DNA of 29,585 bases, taken from contig CAYGUK010000048.1 of NCBI GenBank assembly GCA_964352985.1, positions 1 to 29,585 of the forward strand, given 5' to 3'. This document shows positions 6,385 through 16,095 of this stretch, piece by piece. Each line of letters starts with the position of its first letter. Position 1 is the first letter of the stretch. The position numbers and the translations under genes are program-made. This DNA comes from CAYGUK01 sp964352985 (lineage in GTDB: Bacteria; Pseudomonadota; Gammaproteobacteria; JAHCLG01). A model generated the notes under the pieces. That model saw only the letters and a list, made by a program, of their open reading frames with translations, did not search any database and was not told the origin of the DNA.

Positions 6385-8730
6385 CTATCCCCCCATTCTC
6401 ATTAATTTACGTGTTTTCTGATTAAGAGCTTCAGCCTCGCTATCCTTCAGTAATTGTTCTAGTTTTTTATAGTTATCATATTTCTCCATGCAAAATGCCA
6501 AGGGTTCTAAGTCAGGGGATGAAGACGAAGACGAAGATGATGACGAAGACGAGGATGAATAGAACGAGTGCAAGTTAAGACAAAACTGGTAATATTTTTC
6601 ATCTAAATTTTTTTCTAACGCTGGACTTATTCTAAAGAGATTTTTGATAAATTCTACGATTATATTTTCTGGTAAATGTTGTATTTTAGAGAATAAAGGT
6701 AGTATTAATTTATCAAGATCACAATTAACATTCTCAGCATTCTCAGCGAGAACATTTTCCAAACGATGTTCAAGTTCAGCAAATAGTTCAGAAAATATAT
6801 TTTCTAATTCATGTTTTGACTGAATATGCTCGAATAATGTTGCCGTTCCTTGAAATAAAACACCTAAAAGTGTGATTGGATTTATCTTTTGTCTATCATA
6901 TTCATCAAGTTTTGAATATTGGCTAAATATAAATTTGATAACTGTTCCGGCATTTTTTGCTTTGTCTTGCTGGTTTTTATTGAAAAAATAAATTAGCCGA
7001 TGACATTGAAATATAATCTTATTTTCAATGTCACACTCTTTAGAAGAATAGATATCATCATTATTTTGCATTTTTGATTTTAATATCATATCTATTTTTT
7101 CATAAGCATAAATTAGTGTTTCATCAGATTGATTATCTTCGAGTAATTTCTCAAACAAAGCAACTTTCTTTGTTGCTGGAACCACATCTGAGTGTATTAG
7201 GATATTTAAAACTTTATCTATAATTTTTTCTCTGGCATAAGAAGAATTAGAATTATTTAAGAAAATTTGTCCAATCCGAATACAGTGTATTAAATCATAT
7301 TCATTTTCGATTGAGTTTAAGTTAATATCACATTTCTCACAAAGCTTACCAATAAGGTATTTTTTATCCCCTTCATTTGAATCATCATTATTTATCCTTC
7401 TCAAAACACGAAAAATATATTTCACTGAACTTAACTTTTTCTCGCCTATTTTATCTAATAAATTTGAGACAAATGGAAAGAAGCTCGGTTTGAACTCATA
7501 GCGAAATGCATTAAATGTGCGAATCATAACGTAAACTGATTCATCATTCACTTTGCCATTTTCAAAATCGAACTTAATAGCACTTTCAAACTTTGAATAT
7601 AAATGTTTTAACGTATCTTGCGGCAATTCACAATCGCGCAATACTGGATAAATTATTTTCCCAAATATTAAAGCAGCAGGATAAATGTCAATAAATTTTT
7701 TCATCGCGCTTTCATAGAGCTCATCAACTCTATGTCTAAATCCTTGTAATGCTTTATTTTCATCTTGTTTTAGTTTCAACAAAATTGCAATTAAACGTGA
7801 AACTTGACGCCACTCATTATGATTCAAATCAAATATTCTATTAAAAACGTGTTTTAATCCTTCGATTGCAACATTAAATGGACTGTTTGAAGTTCCTTCT
7901 ATCTGATAGTTTAATCCAATATCTACAAGTGTGATTAATTGATTTAAATTTAACTTATTAAGACTGAAATTTTGGCCTGGATGCACTTGATTAAAATCAC
8001 AGGCCTCTGCCAAACTATTTAAAAAGCAGCTTTCGCATCGACCCTGATTATTTTTCACCAATCCATTTCCTTCAACTCTTCTTAACAGGATAGAAAAAAA
8101 CTCAGATTCACTTAATATTTTCTTATGTTTTATTATAGTCTTTAGGACAAGTGATTTATCTTCTATGTTTGATAAAACATCCAACAATATGCCCAGATTA
8201 GATGAAACATGTTGAGTCAACGTTTCAAATCCGTTTTGTAACGCTTTTTCAATATGCGTTATTAAAATCTTGCAAATTTCTTCATCGGTGAACCAATATC
8301 CAATTTTACTTAGAATAGAATAATTCAAACTAAAATAGTTAGGGATCAGAAAATAACAGTCGTAGGGAGATTTTTCGTTACTCTCTTTTTCTTCCAAACA
8401 AATTATGCACATGACTTTTTTTATTAGCTTTCTCTTAATCTCTTTGACTTCAGTAGAATCATCTTGTATCGAATTAAGATAATTATCTAACTGAAGGGGA
8501 GAAATGCTCCATCCCATCGAGCCCTCATTTATCTTTATTTTAATTCGTTCTAATACGAAACCTTCAAATGTTTTAGCCTGAGAAGGCTTTAAGTTTTTAT
8601 ATTTTTTTCGCCGAAGATCAGAGACTTTAATTAGATATTCATTCAAATCCGAATAAAAATTTATTCCGATGTCAGCTTCTAATTCTCTTATAAATGAATT
8701 CTTAGAATATTTGTCAAATCTAGATGGCAT
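6385..8730 (-). CDS. Orphan 781-aa helical protein with a poly-serine tract, paralogue of the upstream gene
   Basis: I do not recognise a known family. The 781-aa protein has no signal peptide or obvious membrane segment. It looks like a long alpha-helical, possibly solenoid protein rich in Leu, Ile, Lys and Asn. From about residue 340 to the end it aligns with the neighbouring 564-aa protein; for example INPITLLGVLFQGTATLFEH matches INPFSVLGFLIQGISGMLNL. The N-terminal third is largely its own and includes the cysteine pairs CIIC and CESC. Near the C-terminus 14 consecutive serines interrupt the alignment with the paralogue. It lies 32 bases downstream of the paralogue on the same strand, so the two probably form one transcript made by tandem duplication. 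Size, novelty and AT-rich composition fit a host-directed effector, but no effector domain is visible. Confidence 0.75.
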   Translation of the reverse strand: MPSRFDKYSKNSFIRELEADIGINFYSDLNEYLIKVSDLRRKKYKNLKPSQAKTFEGFVLERIKIKINEGSMGWSISPLQLDNYLNSIQDDSTEVKEIKRKLIKKVMCIICLEEKESNEKSPYDCYFLIPNYFSLNYSILSKIGYWFTDEEICKILITHIEKALQNGFETLTQHVSSNLGILLDVLSNIEDKSLVLKTIIKHKKILSESEFFSILLRRVEGNGLVKNNQGRCESCFLNSLAEACDFNQVHPGQNFSLNKLNLNQLITLVDIGLNYQIEGTSNSPFNVAIEGLKHVFNRIFDLNHNEWRQVSRLIAILLKLKQDENKALQGFRHRVDELYESAMKKFIDIYPAALIFGKIIYPVLRDCELPQDTLKHLYSKFESAIKFDFENGKVNDESVYVMIRTFNAFRYEFKPSFFPFVSNLLDKIGEKKLSSVKYIFRVLRRINNDDSNEGDKKYLIGKLCEKCDINLNSIENEYDLIHCIRIGQIFLNNSNSSYAREKIIDKVLNILIHSDVVPATKKVALFEKLLEDNQSDETLIYAYEKIDMILKSKMQNNDDIYSSKECDIENKIIFQCHRLIYFFNKNQQDKAKNAGTVIKFIFSQYSKLDEYDRQKINPITLLGVLFQGTATLFEHIQSKHELENIFSELFAELEHRLENVLAENAENVNCDLDKLILPLFSKIQHLPENIIVEFIKNLFRISPALEKNLDEKYYQFCLNLHSFYSSSSSSSSSSSSSSPDLEPLAFCMEKYDNYKKLEQLLKDSEAEALNQKTRKLMRMGG
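6517..6558 (-). repeat. Poly-serine coding tract (14 TCN codons)
   Basis: Fourteen consecutive TCN serine codons lie near the 3' end of the 781-aa gene. All four TCN codons are mixed, so this is not a pure trinucleotide repeat and slippage is less likely than with a uniform tract. In the paralogue the corresponding place, before a conserved Cys-containing segment (AFCMEKYDN versus IYCINLVHE), has no serine tract, so it looks like an insertion that acts as a flexible linker. Confidence 0.85.
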
Positions 8731-8762
8731 AATCTACTCTCACTATATTTATTATTTAGGAT

Positions 8763-10457
8763 TTAATAACTTTTTCTTCTCATCAAATTTGGTTGCGGCT
8801 CTTCGTTTAATTCATTAGCTTCTGCACAATCATCGCGTTCATGCACTAAATTAATGCAATAGATTATTGGTTGATATTTGTTGTCAAACAATTCTTTACT
8901 TTCACCATTTGCATAAACTTCAGCATAAATCTTTTTCATTTCAGGCGGATATTTATGAAATAATTGTTCAACAATTTTCAAAGCAATCTCTTTTGATAAC
9001 AGTTGGATATTAGAGAGTAAAGGCAGGATTAAATCAGCCAGTTTTATCCCTGACTCATCTTCATATAATTCAAATATTTTATCCAAATCTTCATTAATCT
9101 GAGTAAAAACATCTTCAATTATGCTACTCTGCTCTGCTTTTGATTCTATCAAATTAAGCATTCCTGATATTCCTTGAATTAAAAACCCGAGTACCGAAAA
9201 TGGATTAATATTTTTATATTCAAATAGCTTTCCATATTTATCGATAATTTGCGATATAAATTTTGAAATATTATTTAGTTCAACTTTACCATAATTTCTC
9301 ATAAAATAAGTAGCTCGATAACAATGAAATAAAATAATGTTTTTTAATTGATTTTGATCATATTCATATAAGTTTTTATTACTTCCATTTTTAAATATTT
9401 TTTCCATTGCATCATGAGCATAAGATAAAAAATCAAGGGAACAACGGGAAAATATTTTTTCAAAAAAAGCTATTTTAGTTATCATCGGAACATGGTGCAT
9501 TTCTTCAAATATAGTTAATACCCAATCCACTTTTTTTCTCTGATCTTGTGGTGAGTATGTTTGACTAAGAATGATCTGCGAAATAGAAGTATATTGATTA
9601 ACGTTAAAGTTTTTTTGTCCGAATTCTTCACAAATTTCACAATGCTCATATACTAAGTTAATCAGATATTTTTTGTCTTCAGGGCTCAACTCGTCAGAAG
9701 CTTTCATAATTTTTAACATCAAGTAATTTATAATTGACAATGAGTTGAGTTTTTTATCTTTTAGCTTAGAAAGTAATGGTAGTATGAATTGAAATAAACT
9801 ATGTTTCTGTTGATATTTAAACACATCATAGATTTGCATTGCATTATATAAAGTGTCTTCATTAAACCGTTCGGGATCATGCTTAATCGATTGACGAAAG
9901 TTTAAATATAATTTTTGTAACAATTGTGATGATAACTCGCCATCCATTATTGCTGGAATAAACATTTGCCCAAATAACCAAACACCATATTGTCCAATTT
10001 GCTTATCTAACATATCACATAAATATCTCGTATAAGCTTCTCGATATTCAATCAGGAACAATTGATGGCTAAAAATCAATTTAACCCAACGGATTTCCTT
10101 GAGTATATTTATTTTTAGGGCATTGTTACCCTTATTTCTTTGAAATTCGCCATAAAAGATCTTAAATACATCATATAATCTACTTTTCACTTTTTCTTGT
10201 TGATCGTCTATTTTACAATTTGGTAATAATGGTTCTAAGTTATCATTTATTCTTTTTTTAAAAAAACTCTCATATATATAAAATATTTCATCAATAATAT
10301 TAATAATTCTATCAATCTCATTAGGTGTTAATAAATTTTCAATATCATTCGCAGCTTCTAGAAAGTCTGAAACACTGTTTAGCTCACGGCTTTGAAAACG
10401 TTGTTTTAATTTTTTGATAACTTTGACATATGCAAAATTTTGAAGACTAAATGACAT
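8763..10457 (-). CDS. Orphan 564-aa helical protein, paralogue of the downstream 781-aa protein
   Basis: I do not recognise a known family. The 564-aa protein is predicted to be almost entirely alpha-helical, with no signal peptide, and is rich in Ile, Leu, Phe and Lys. It matches residues from about 200 onward of the downstream gene product, with the strongest matches in the C-terminal two thirds: INPFSVLGFLIQGISG, DLILPLLSNIQLL and the segment HVPMITKIAFFEKIF aligning with DVVPATKKVALFEKLL. The tail is polar and charged (ELNEEPQPNLMRRKSY), with an acidic pair followed by basic residues. Some type IV effector C-termini look like this, but it is not proof. No good Shine-Dalgarno is seen before the ATG. 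It is the first gene of a two-gene - strand unit. Confidence 0.72.
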   Translation of the reverse strand: MSFSLQNFAYVKVIKKLKQRFQSRELNSVSDFLEAANDIENLLTPNEIDRIINIIDEIFYIYESFFKKRINDNLEPLLPNCKIDDQQEKVKSRLYDVFKIFYGEFQRNKGNNALKINILKEIRWVKLIFSHQLFLIEYREAYTRYLCDMLDKQIGQYGVWLFGQMFIPAIMDGELSSQLLQKLYLNFRQSIKHDPERFNEDTLYNAMQIYDVFKYQQKHSLFQFILPLLSKLKDKKLNSLSIINYLMLKIMKASDELSPEDKKYLINLVYEHCEICEEFGQKNFNVNQYTSISQIILSQTYSPQDQRKKVDWVLTIFEEMHHVPMITKIAFFEKIFSRCSLDFLSYAHDAMEKIFKNGSNKNLYEYDQNQLKNIILFHCYRATYFMRNYGKVELNNISKFISQIIDKYGKLFEYKNINPFSVLGFLIQGISGMLNLIESKAEQSSIIEDVFTQINEDLDKIFELYEDESGIKLADLILPLLSNIQLLSKEIALKIVEQLFHKYPPEMKKIYAEVYANGESKELFDNKYQPIIYCINLVHERDDCAEANELNEEPQPNLMRRKSY

Positions 10458-10572
10458 GCTATACTACTATTATTATTCGTTTTAATTTATTAATATAAGT
10501 AGTATATGCGGAAATCGTAAAACTTTATTCCTCAAGATAAGAACAAATAAGAATAGTTAATATAGTGGTCTA

Positions 10573-10920
10573 TTAATCATAGTTTGCTAGTTGATCGGGT
10601 GTTAAATCTCGAACTTGTTTAATTAAATCATCAAGCGTTTGCACCGAGAGTTTGCCCGATTCAAGATAGACAACATGTCTTTTGCGAATAATGGCGACTA
10701 AAGGCACGGAGCGAACATTAAAATCAGCGCTTAATTCTTTTTCTTTTTCAATATCAATTTTAGCAAAAATAATATCGGGATGTTTTGGCGCAAGCTCTAA
10801 CATGACTCGCTCAAACGATTTACAAGGACCACACCATTCAGCCCAAAAATCGATTATAATTATTTCATGATTTTCTAAGGTTTGATCAAAATTAGCTTCG
10901 GTTAAATCGATAAGATTCAT
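10573..10920 (-). CDS. Thioredoxin-family protein
   Basis: This is a 115-aa single-domain thioredoxin. The redox motif WCGPC is present with Cys30 and Cys33, preceded by the usual IIIDFWAE strand. The cis-proline loop appears as 'VRSVPLVAI'. It has no signal peptide, so it should act in the cytoplasm as a disulfide reductant. The gene lies 11 bases downstream of adk on the same strand, with GAGG six bases before its ATG, indicating an adk-trx operon. It might be a second thioredoxin rather than the main trxA of the cell: its tail (DLIKQVRDLTPDQLANYD) is longer than usual and the residue after the motif is KSF rather than KM. The fold and activity are clear, but the specific role is not. Confidence 0.88.
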   Translation of the reverse strand: MNLIDLTEANFDQTLENHEIIIIDFWAEWCGPCKSFERVMLELAPKHPDIIFAKIDIEKEKELSADFNVRSVPLVAIIRKRHVVYLESGKLSVQTLDDLIKQVRDLTPDQLANYD

Positions 10921-10931
10921 ACAAAACCTCG

Positions 10932-11588
10932 TTACTGTGCTTGGTCTAACACTGCAAAAATATGATCACGAACAGTCTCAACGTTTCCTGTACCAACTAA
11001 CTCACTGTAAGTCAGATTAGGATCATCATTGGCCATAGATTTATAAAAATCAATTAATGGTTTTGTTTGCTCATGATAAACTTGTAAACGTGTACGAACT
11101 GTTTCTTCATGATCATCATCGCGAAAAATTAATTCTTCCCCGGTGATGTCATCTTTGCCTGATACTTTAGGCGGATTATAGTGAATGTGATAAGTGCGCC
11201 CCGAAGCGACATGAATACGACGACCCGTGACACGCTCAACAATTTCTTCATCATCAACCATTAATTCGATGACATGATCAATTTTGATACCTTGCTCGTT
11301 TATGGCTAATGCTTGCACTTTTGTACGTGGAAAACCATCTAATAAAAAGCCATTCGCACAATCTGGTTGATTGATACGTTCTCGGACTAAACCAATAATA
11401 ATTTCATCTGAAACTAAACCACCTGAATCCATCGCTTTTTTAGCGAGAATGCCTAATTCGCTACCTTCAGTGACAGCAGCTCTTAACATATCACCAGTGG
11501 AAATTTGCGGTATAGCATAACGTTCGACAATAAAACGTGCCTGAGTCCCTTTCCCTGATCCTGGACTACCCAATAAAATCACTCGCAT
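10932..11588 (-). CDS. adk: Adenylate kinase
   Basis: This 218-aa enzyme interconverts ATP + AMP and 2 ADP in the cytoplasm. The P-loop GSPGSGKGT lies at residues 7-15. The AMP-binding segment 'PQISTGDMLRAAV' and the 'GFLLDGFPRT' motif follow. A long-form LID domain spans 'GRRIHVASGRTYHIHYNPPK' and ends near FRDDDHEETVRTRL; it lacks the four zinc cysteines, as is normal for Gram-negative enzymes. Length matches E. coli Adk (214). GGAG lies eight bases before the ATG. It is the first gene of a pair with the thioredoxin and is divergent from the exonuclease gene, with a shared 125-base promoter region. Confidence 0.97.
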   Translation of the reverse strand: MRVILLGSPGSGKGTQARFIVERYAIPQISTGDMLRAAVTEGSELGILAKKAMDSGGLVSDEIIIGLVRERINQPDCANGFLLDGFPRTKVQALAINEQGIKIDHVIELMVDDEEIVERVTGRRIHVASGRTYHIHYNPPKVSGKDDITGEELIFRDDDHEETVRTRLQVYHEQTKPLIDFYKSMANDDPNLTYSELVGTGNVETVRDHIFAVLDQAQ

Positions 11589-11713
11589 TTATCCAACTCC
11601 ACACAAGTTAAATAGTAATTACCTTAGTTACCATAGTATAGTAACGTTTCACTAGACGGTATACAATTGTTTATTTTACATAATTTAATGATGCAACGCG
11701 TCAGGATTAAACA

Positions 11714-12514
11714 ATGAATATTTTAGTTTTTGATATAGAAACAATACCAGATACAGAAAGTGCAAATCGATTATACGATTTCAAAGATTTGTCGCGTGAA
11801 GATATTGCTAAAGCACTCTTTGCGATGCAACTGGAAAAATCAGGCTCTGAATTTATTCGCCATCATTTGCAAAAAATTGTCGCGATATCAGCGGTATTTT
11901 ATAATTTGCAGCAATTTAAAGTTTGGACCCTCGGCGATATTGATAGTGATGAACCTGAAATCATTTCACGTTTTTATGATGGTATCGATAAATACACGCC
12001 ACAACTTGTTTCATGGAATGGTTCAGGTTTTGATTTACCTGTATTACACTATCGCAGTTTATTCCACGGTATTCCGGCTTCACGTTATTGGGAAAGTGGT
12101 GAACACGATCAACAGTTCAAATGGAATAATTATTTAAATCGCTATCACGATAGACATTTAGATTTGATGGATGTATTAAGTTCGTATAATGGCCGAAGTG
12201 TTGCCCCGCTCGATGATATTGCCACGATGATTGGATTACCTGGAAAAATGGGCATGAGCGGCAGTTTAGTTTGGGATTATTACTGTCAAGGTAAAATCAA
12301 AGAAATTCGTGATTATTGTGAAACCGATGTATTAAATACTTTTTTAGTTTATTTACGCTTTCAATTAATTCGGGGTCAATTAACATCATCACAATATTTA
12401 ACGGAATGCGAACGAGTTAAAACACATTTAGCAAATAGCACCGAATCACACTTACAACAATTTTTACAATCTTGGAATAATCAGCATGGCACGCAAGAAA
12501 AAAACCTTACCTAA
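11714..12514 (+). CDS. PolB-like 3'-5' exonuclease (DEDD superfamily)
   Basis: The 266-aa protein matches the predicted '3'-5' exonuclease related to DNA polymerase B' family (PF10108). The three exonuclease motifs are visible: Exo I FDIETIPD with D7 and E9; Exo II SWNGSGFDLPVL with D107; and Exo III YCETD with Y201 and D205, the YxxxD form. All four metal-binding acids are intact, so it should degrade single-stranded DNA or mismatched 3' ends, although its physiological substrate is not known. AGGA at 11703-11706 is seven bases before the ATG. The last 29 bases overlap rlmD, indicating an operon with translational coupling. Confidence 0.88.
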   Translation: MNILVFDIETIPDTESANRLYDFKDLSREDIAKALFAMQLEKSGSEFIRHHLQKIVAISAVFYNLQQFKVWTLGDIDSDEPEIISRFYDGIDKYTPQLVSWNGSGFDLPVLHYRSLFHGIPASRYWESGEHDQQFKWNNYLNRYHDRHLDLMDVLSSYNGRSVAPLDDIATMIGLPGKMGMSGSLVWDYYCQGKIKEIRDYCETDVLNTFLVYLRFQLIRGQLTSSQYLTECERVKTHLANSTESHLQQFLQSWNNQHGTQEKNLT

Positions 12515-13823
12515 TCCCATTGATATCACAATTGAAAATTTAAATCATGAAGGACGCGGTGTCGCACATCATCAAGATAAAACAATTTTTATCGATGGTG
12601 CGCTACCTGGCGAAAAAGTAAGTATTGAATTTACACGTTCGCACAACAAATATGATGAAGCAAAAGCAACAAAAATTCACACCTCTTCAGAAGATAGAAC
12701 GACACCAAGGTGTGAAGTTTTCGGTATATGTGGTGGCTGTTCGTTACAACACATGAATCATCAAAAACAATTAACACATAAACAAACTGTCGTTTTAGAA
12801 CAATTAAAACATATTGGGCATGTAACGCCAAAAAATATCCTGCCGCCCATTACAGGTCCACAATTTGGTTACCGTCGAAAAGCACGTTTAGGTGTGCGTT
12901 ATGTGCCGAAGAAAGAATCACTCTTAATTGGCTTTCGTGAAAAAAATGGGCGCTTTCTCACAGAAATGAAAGCCTGTCATGTGTTGCATCCAGATGTTGG
13001 ATTAAAATTAGAAAACCTGCAACAACTCATCCAATCACTTAGTATTTTTGAACATATTCCACAAATAGAAGTTGCAGCCGATGATAATAATATCGCGCTA
13101 ATTATACGTCATTTAAAAGATTTTAATGCAGAGGATATCGAAAAAATAATTACTTTTGCCAAAACGCATCATTATATTATTTTTTTACAGCCAGGAAAAC
13201 CTAAAACCATCCATAAAATCTGGCCTAATGATGATAACCCTTATTTAAGTTATAAAATAAAAACTGAAAATATCGAATTATTATTTCATCCCACTGACTT
13301 CACACAAGTCAATAATGAAATTAATCAACAAATGGTGAGCGCCGCGCTACAACATTTAAATCCACAACAAGAAGATTGTATTTTAGATTTATTTTGTGGT
13401 CTTGGAAATTTTAGTTTAGCCATAGCAAAACACTGTCAACAAGTGATTGCTGTTGAAGGTGATCAACAAATGGTAGAACGCGGCGCGATGAATGCAAAAC
13501 ATAATCACATTGAAAACATTGAATTTCACGCAGCGAATTTAATGGAAGATTGCACTAACATGCCATGGTTAAATCATCCGTTTAATAAACTCTTGTTAGA
13601 TCCGCCACGCAGTGGTGCACGTGAGTTTTTGCCACAGTTATTGACATTTAAACACCTTAAGAAAATCGTTTATATTTCGTGTAATCCTGCAACTTTGGCT
13701 AGAGATTGTGGTTATTTAGTGAATGAATTAAATTACGAACTAGATAGCGTGATGATTTTAGATATGTTTCCGCATACTTCGCATGTTGAAACAATGGCTT
13801 GCTTTAATAAACCACTACCTTAA
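12486..13823 (+). CDS. rlmD: 23S rRNA (uracil-1939-C5)-methyltransferase
   Basis: The 445-aa RlmD/RumA enzyme makes m5U1939 in 23S rRNA using S-adenosylmethionine. It starts with a TRAM RNA-binding domain (residues about 10-65, IENLNHEGRGVAHH). The iron-sulfur cluster cysteines follow in 'RCEVFGICGGCSLQHM', with the fourth in KACHVL. The methyltransferase core has the SAM motif DLFCGLGNFSLAIA, the catalytic LLLDPPRSGA motif, and the nucleophile C399 in YISCNPATLARDC. The start lies inside the upstream exonuclease gene. Genes rlmD and relA are neighbours in many gammaproteobacteria including E. coli, which supports the name over TrmA-like relatives. Confidence 0.95.
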   Translation: MARKKKTLPNPIDITIENLNHEGRGVAHHQDKTIFIDGALPGEKVSIEFTRSHNKYDEAKATKIHTSSEDRTTPRCEVFGICGGCSLQHMNHQKQLTHKQTVVLEQLKHIGHVTPKNILPPITGPQFGYRRKARLGVRYVPKKESLLIGFREKNGRFLTEMKACHVLHPDVGLKLENLQQLIQSLSIFEHIPQIEVAADDNNIALIIRHLKDFNAEDIEKIITFAKTHHYIIFLQPGKPKTIHKIWPNDDNPYLSYKIKTENIELLFHPTDFTQVNNEINQQMVSAALQHLNPQQEDCILDLFCGLGNFSLAIAKHCQQVIAVEGDQQMVERGAMNAKHNHIENIEFHAANLMEDCTNMPWLNHPFNKLLLDPPRSGAREFLPQLLTFKHLKKIVYISCNPATLARDCGYLVNELNYELDSVMILDMFPHTSHVETMACFNKPLP

Positions 13824-13878
13824 AGAAAGCAAATCTGTTACACTATGCATCAATTTTTAAAAATTAATTTCTAGATCG

Positions 13879-16092
13879 ATGGTACAAATCAAAGAAACAG
13901 AATTCATCTTGCCAGATCGTTCTATAAAACTCGATGCTTGGTTAAGTCATATTGCAGAATATTTTGCCAATCAAGATCTGCAACTAATTCGTAGTGCCTG
14001 TTTTTTAGCCCAAATTACCGGAGACGATATTCCTGCGCCGACTAATTTCTCTTGTCTACAAGAAGGTTTAGCAACGGCTGAATTACTCCATTCGCTACAA
14101 GCAGACAGCGTATCGATTTCTGCGGCACTCGTATACAGCTGTGTGCAATATGCTGATTTAGACTTAGAAGATGTGCGCGAACAGTTAGGTAATGAAGTCG
14201 CAAATCTCATCAGCGGTATCGAAAAAATGAGCGAGATCCGCTATCTACAACAAAATACTGCAAGCCAAATTAAAAACCATCGCCATATCGATAACATGCG
14301 TAAAATGTTAGTCGCAATGGTCGAAGATGTTCGCGTTGTATTAATTAAACTTGCCGAACGCACTATTCATTTACGTCGAGCACCCGCGGTGGGTGAATTA
14401 CATTGCAAAGAAATAGCCAAAGAAATTATTGAAATTTATGCGCCGCTTGCTAACCGATTAGGCATTAGCCAAATAAAATGGCAAATGGAAGATTTAGCTT
14501 TTCGTTACCAAAATGAAGCGCAATATCGCGCCATTGCAAAATCTCTGGATTCAAGACGCGTTGAGCGAGAACAATACGTCCAAGAAGCTTTAGATATTTT
14601 GCATCAAAAATTACATGAAGCCGGCATCGAAAATGTCGAAATTAATGGCCGCGCAAAACATATTTATAGCATTTATCGTAAAATGCAACGCAAGCATGTG
14701 GGCATTGAAGAAATTTATGATGCGCTTGCAGTCAGAGTGTTAACTGAAACAGTTGAAGATTGTTATGCGACATTAGGCATTGTTCATGCCACTTGGACTC
14801 AAATCCCAAAAGAGTTTGATGACTATATCGCCACACCAAAATCCAACGGCTATCAATCAATTCACACGGCAGTGATAGGTCCTGGGCAAAAAAATTTAGA
14901 AGTGCAAATTCGCACTCATGAAATGCATAAAGAATCTGAACTCGGTGTTGCCGCGCACTGGCATTATAAAGCCGGCGGAAAAAAACCAACACACGAAGGC
15001 AAAATCGCCTGGTTACGCCAAGTCATCGATTGGCAGAAAGAAGTTGAAGGCGGTGCAAAACAACATGATGAACTCGATAAACAAGCCGAAGACGATAGAA
15101 TCTATGTGTTATCACCCAAGGGAGAAATTAAAGATTTGCCCATTGGCTCAACACCACTTGATTTTGCTTATAACGTTCACAGTGAAGTGGGTAATCGTTG
15201 TCGTGGTGCTAAAATAAATGGCGCGATTGTTCCTTTAAATTATCAATTAAAAACCGGCGAACAAGTTGAAATTTTAACAGGCAAACATCCACAACCCTCA
15301 CGAGATTGGATGAACCCGCATTTAGGTTATCTAGCATCATCAAAAGCGCGCGCCAAAGTCCACCATTGGTTTAAGCAACAAGATTTTACTAAAAATGCAG
15401 AAGACGGCGCGCAATTATTAAAAAATGAATTAAATCGATTATCAATTACTGACGTTGACTATGAGCCCATTCTTAAACGTTACAATTACAAATCAGTCGA
15501 AGATTTACATGCTGCTATTGGTAGTGGAGATCTAAGAACAAACCAAGTCATCGGACTGATTCAACAAAAAATCAAACAACAAGAATTACCGCCCATTCAA
15601 ATTCCTGCTAAACAACATAGCAAACGAGAAAGATCCAATAATATTAGTATCGAAGGTGTGGGAGATTTACTGACGCATACGGCAAGATGCTGCCAGCCTG
15701 TCCCTGGTGATCAAATCATTGGCTTTATTACTCGCGGCCGTGGCGTGGCCATTCACCGTCAAGATTGTGTGAATATTTTACATGCTTCAACAGAAAATCG
15801 CAGTCGTTTAATTGCTGTCGCTTGGGAGCAAGGATCAAGTTCAACTTATCCTGTCGATATTTCTATTCATTCCTACGACAGACGAAATATTGTTCGAGAC
15901 ATTACTACGATATTATCAAATGAATCAATCAACATCATAGCGTTGACTACATCAACAGATAAAATTGAAAATACTGCCAGGGTGAACTTAACCATTGAAA
16001 TTTCTGATCTGAGTCATTTAAGTCAGATCCTAGATCGCATTCAACAATTGCCTAATATTATTTTAGTCAGACGTGAAAATAGTGGAACTTAA
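13879..16092 (+). CDS. relA: (p)ppGpp synthetase RelA (monofunctional, stringent response)
   Basis: This 737-aa long RSH protein makes (p)ppGpp on ribosomes stalled by uncharged tRNA. Domains in order: a pseudo-hydrolase domain (about 40-190) in which the catalytic HD motif is absent (ALVYSCVQYADLDLED); a synthetase domain (about 240-360) with EFDDYIA at 312-318, the acidic EXDD signature of RelA rather than the RXKD of bifunctional SpoT, and 'TPKSNGYQSIHT'; a TGS domain (about 407-468); a zinc-finger/CC domain with C604 and C605 (ARCCQPVPGDQIIGF); and a C-terminal ACT domain. It is flanked by rlmD and mazG as in E. coli, but without mazEF. The mazG start is only three bases after its stop, so both are co-transcribed. 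Confidence 0.96.
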   Translation: MVQIKETEFILPDRSIKLDAWLSHIAEYFANQDLQLIRSACFLAQITGDDIPAPTNFSCLQEGLATAELLHSLQADSVSISAALVYSCVQYADLDLEDVREQLGNEVANLISGIEKMSEIRYLQQNTASQIKNHRHIDNMRKMLVAMVEDVRVVLIKLAERTIHLRRAPAVGELHCKEIAKEIIEIYAPLANRLGISQIKWQMEDLAFRYQNEAQYRAIAKSLDSRRVEREQYVQEALDILHQKLHEAGIENVEINGRAKHIYSIYRKMQRKHVGIEEIYDALAVRVLTETVEDCYATLGIVHATWTQIPKEFDDYIATPKSNGYQSIHTAVIGPGQKNLEVQIRTHEMHKESELGVAAHWHYKAGGKKPTHEGKIAWLRQVIDWQKEVEGGAKQHDELDKQAEDDRIYVLSPKGEIKDLPIGSTPLDFAYNVHSEVGNRCRGAKINGAIVPLNYQLKTGEQVEILTGKHPQPSRDWMNPHLGYLASSKARAKVHHWFKQQDFTKNAEDGAQLLKNELNRLSITDVDYEPILKRYNYKSVEDLHAAIGSGDLRTNQVIGLIQQKIKQQELPPIQIPAKQHSKRERSNNISIEGVGDLLTHTARCCQPVPGDQIIGFITRGRGVAIHRQDCVNILHASTENRSRLIAVAWEQGSSSTYPVDISIHSYDRRNIVRDITTILSNESINIIALTTSTDKIENTARVNLTIEISDLSHLSQILDRIQQLPNIILVRRENSGT

Positions 16093-16095
16093 AAT

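Noticed and set aside
11625..11650. Inverted repeat GTTAC-9 bases-GTAAC between adk and the exonuclease gene
   Set aside because: Only 5-bp arms, expected by chance in AT-rich DNA, and not clearly placed on a promoter.
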